Below are positions 40,715 to 41,226 of a stretch of DNA of 41,226 nt, piece by piece; the stretch's first letter is position 1, and each line of letters begins with the position of its first letter. The position numbers and the translations under genes were made by a program. Source of the DNA: CAYUPI01 sp964446585 (GTDB lineage Bacteria; Verrucomicrobiota; Verrucomicrobiia; Limisphaerales; UBA8199); assembly GCA_964446585.1 (NCBI GenBank), contig CAYUPI010000048.1, positions 1 to 41,226 of the forward strand, read 5' to 3'. The notes under the pieces are model-generated. The model worked only from the letters and a program-made list of their open reading frames with translations, searched no databases and was not told the DNA's origin.

Positions 40715-41226
40715 AATTTTAAGGCCCGCTGTTAAGAATCGCCGGACTGTTCTCAGGTATGGGATGCCGGCTAGCCCGCCGCCGCGGCTGGCTTTCAGAG
40801 CGGCGGCAGCGGCCGCCAGACGCAGGCGCTCCTCAAGCGGCAGGCTGCGGGCCAGGCCAAAAGCGTAGGCGCCGTGAAATACATCTCCGCAACCGGTGGT
40901 GTCCACGGCCTTAATTTGGAATGCGCCTTGGTGTCTCGGCGCATGCCAGCCGCGTGCCCAATACCAGCATCCCCCTGCGCCGCAGGTGACGACCGTCACC
41001 CCGCGATCCGGGTGCGCCAGAGCGCGAACCGCTTTTTGAGGAGACCTTTGTCCTGTAAGGGCCGTCGCGAATTCCCGCGAAATGATCAGGTGATCTGTTA
41101 AGGACAGGAGTTCGGGGAACCTCTTGTCGCGGTCGCTCTCGAAATCGGCGACGACGGGAATGCCGGCCCGACGAGCCACGCGCGCGGCTCGAATCATCCC
41201 GGGCACTCCAAGGTTGTCAACGAACA
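40688..41226 (-). CDS. PfkB-family carbohydrate kinase, partial at window end
   Basis: The C-terminal part of a ribokinase-like sugar kinase; the frame is open to the window edge, so the start lies outside. Visible: PGMIRAARVARRAGIPVVAD, DHLIISREFATALTG, GVTVVTCGAGGCWYW, and the PfkB signature DTTGCGDVFHGAYAFGLA with the catalytic Asp in GCGD. It would phosphorylate a sugar with ATP in the cytoplasm. The C-terminal tail (LKIVAADVRRL and stop) is encoded inside the arm of a palindromic repeat, so the repeat has replaced or extended the original end. It is followed by the uronate-isomerase-like gene, hinting at a small sugar catabolic unit. Confidence 0.92.
   Translation of the reverse strand, partial: FVDNLGVPGMIRAARVARRAGIPVVADFESDRDKRFPELLSLTDHLIISREFATALTGQRSPQKAVRALAHPDRGVTVVTCGAGGCWYWARGWHAPRHQGAFQIKAVDTTGCGDVFHGAYAFGLARSLPLEERLRLAAAAAALKASRGGGLAGIPYLRTVRRFLTAGLKIVAADVRRL

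Noticed and set aside
1..41226. tRNA, rRNA, transposase or prophage genes
   Set aside because: No cloverleaf, rRNA core, DDE/tyrosine recombinase motif or phage structural gene was recognised by eye; a covariance-model and HMM scan would be decisive.

Overview
The window looks like a chromosomal segment of a GC-rich, Gram-negative Verrucomicrobiota bacterium, most likely of the Pedosphaera/Limisphaera side of the phylum. This placement is inferred from gene content and no marker gene is present. The supporting content is a planctomycete-type c-cytochrome DUF1549/DUF1553 protein next to a Tat-exported DUF1501 protein, several prepilin-like proteins with FTLxE signals, a PEP-CTERM protein, an ECF sigma factor beside a WD40-type Ser/Thr kinase, an LptF/G permease, many large secreted proteins, and dispersed palindromic repeats. 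No rRNA, tRNA, phage, transposase or CRISPR was seen.

Layout: 315-4376 holds an unusual secreted amidohydrolase fused to an M13 zinc metallopeptidase, then a small site-2-protease-like membrane protein. 4640-7041 is a tight three-gene minor-pilin cluster (PilV-, PilW- and PilX-like). 7065-10271 on the minus strand is the most interesting locus. A 54-residue peptide gene (10107-10271), too short for ordinary ORF calling, has a perfect Shine-Dalgarno and two identical Gly-rich decapeptides. It is followed by a terminator/attenuator hairpin, then a PqqD-like/M50/HlyD fusion protein, and 4 bp later a 2OG-Fe(II) oxygenase. It reads as a compact, apparently undescribed ribosomally made, modified and exported peptide (RiPP-like) system.

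10272-11010 has no convincing gene but holds a hexamer-periodic inverted repeat. 11011-16476 holds a ModE-type DNA-binding protein, a pseudopilin, two divergent DNRLRE-type surface proteins, a class V aminotransferase and an LptF/G permease. 16550-20617 is an ECF sigma factor plus WD40 kinase pair; the kinase domain appears to have been invaded in frame by an intergenic-type repeat. 20862-26317 holds a small BamE-like lipoprotein, a 1442-residue chimera of a lipase-like secreted protein and an unrelated Tyr-rich protein, and a small gene truncated by an exact 34-bp tandem duplication.

26464-31006 (minus) holds a secreted protein of unknown function, a pseudopilin and an orphan sensor histidine kinase. 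31252-35221 (plus) holds a PQQ-type beta-propeller protein, a sorbosone/glucose-dehydrogenase-like protein and a PIG-L deacetylase, all with export signals. 35361-39123 is the DUF1501 / c-cytochrome DUF1549-DUF1553 operon. 39254 to the end holds a uronate-isomerase-like hydrolase and a PfkB sugar kinase that runs off the window. Together the right half suggests secreted and periplasmic carbohydrate turnover. A palindromic repeat family occurs at 34128-34222 and 40614-40714, with half-copies near 25770 and 32533.
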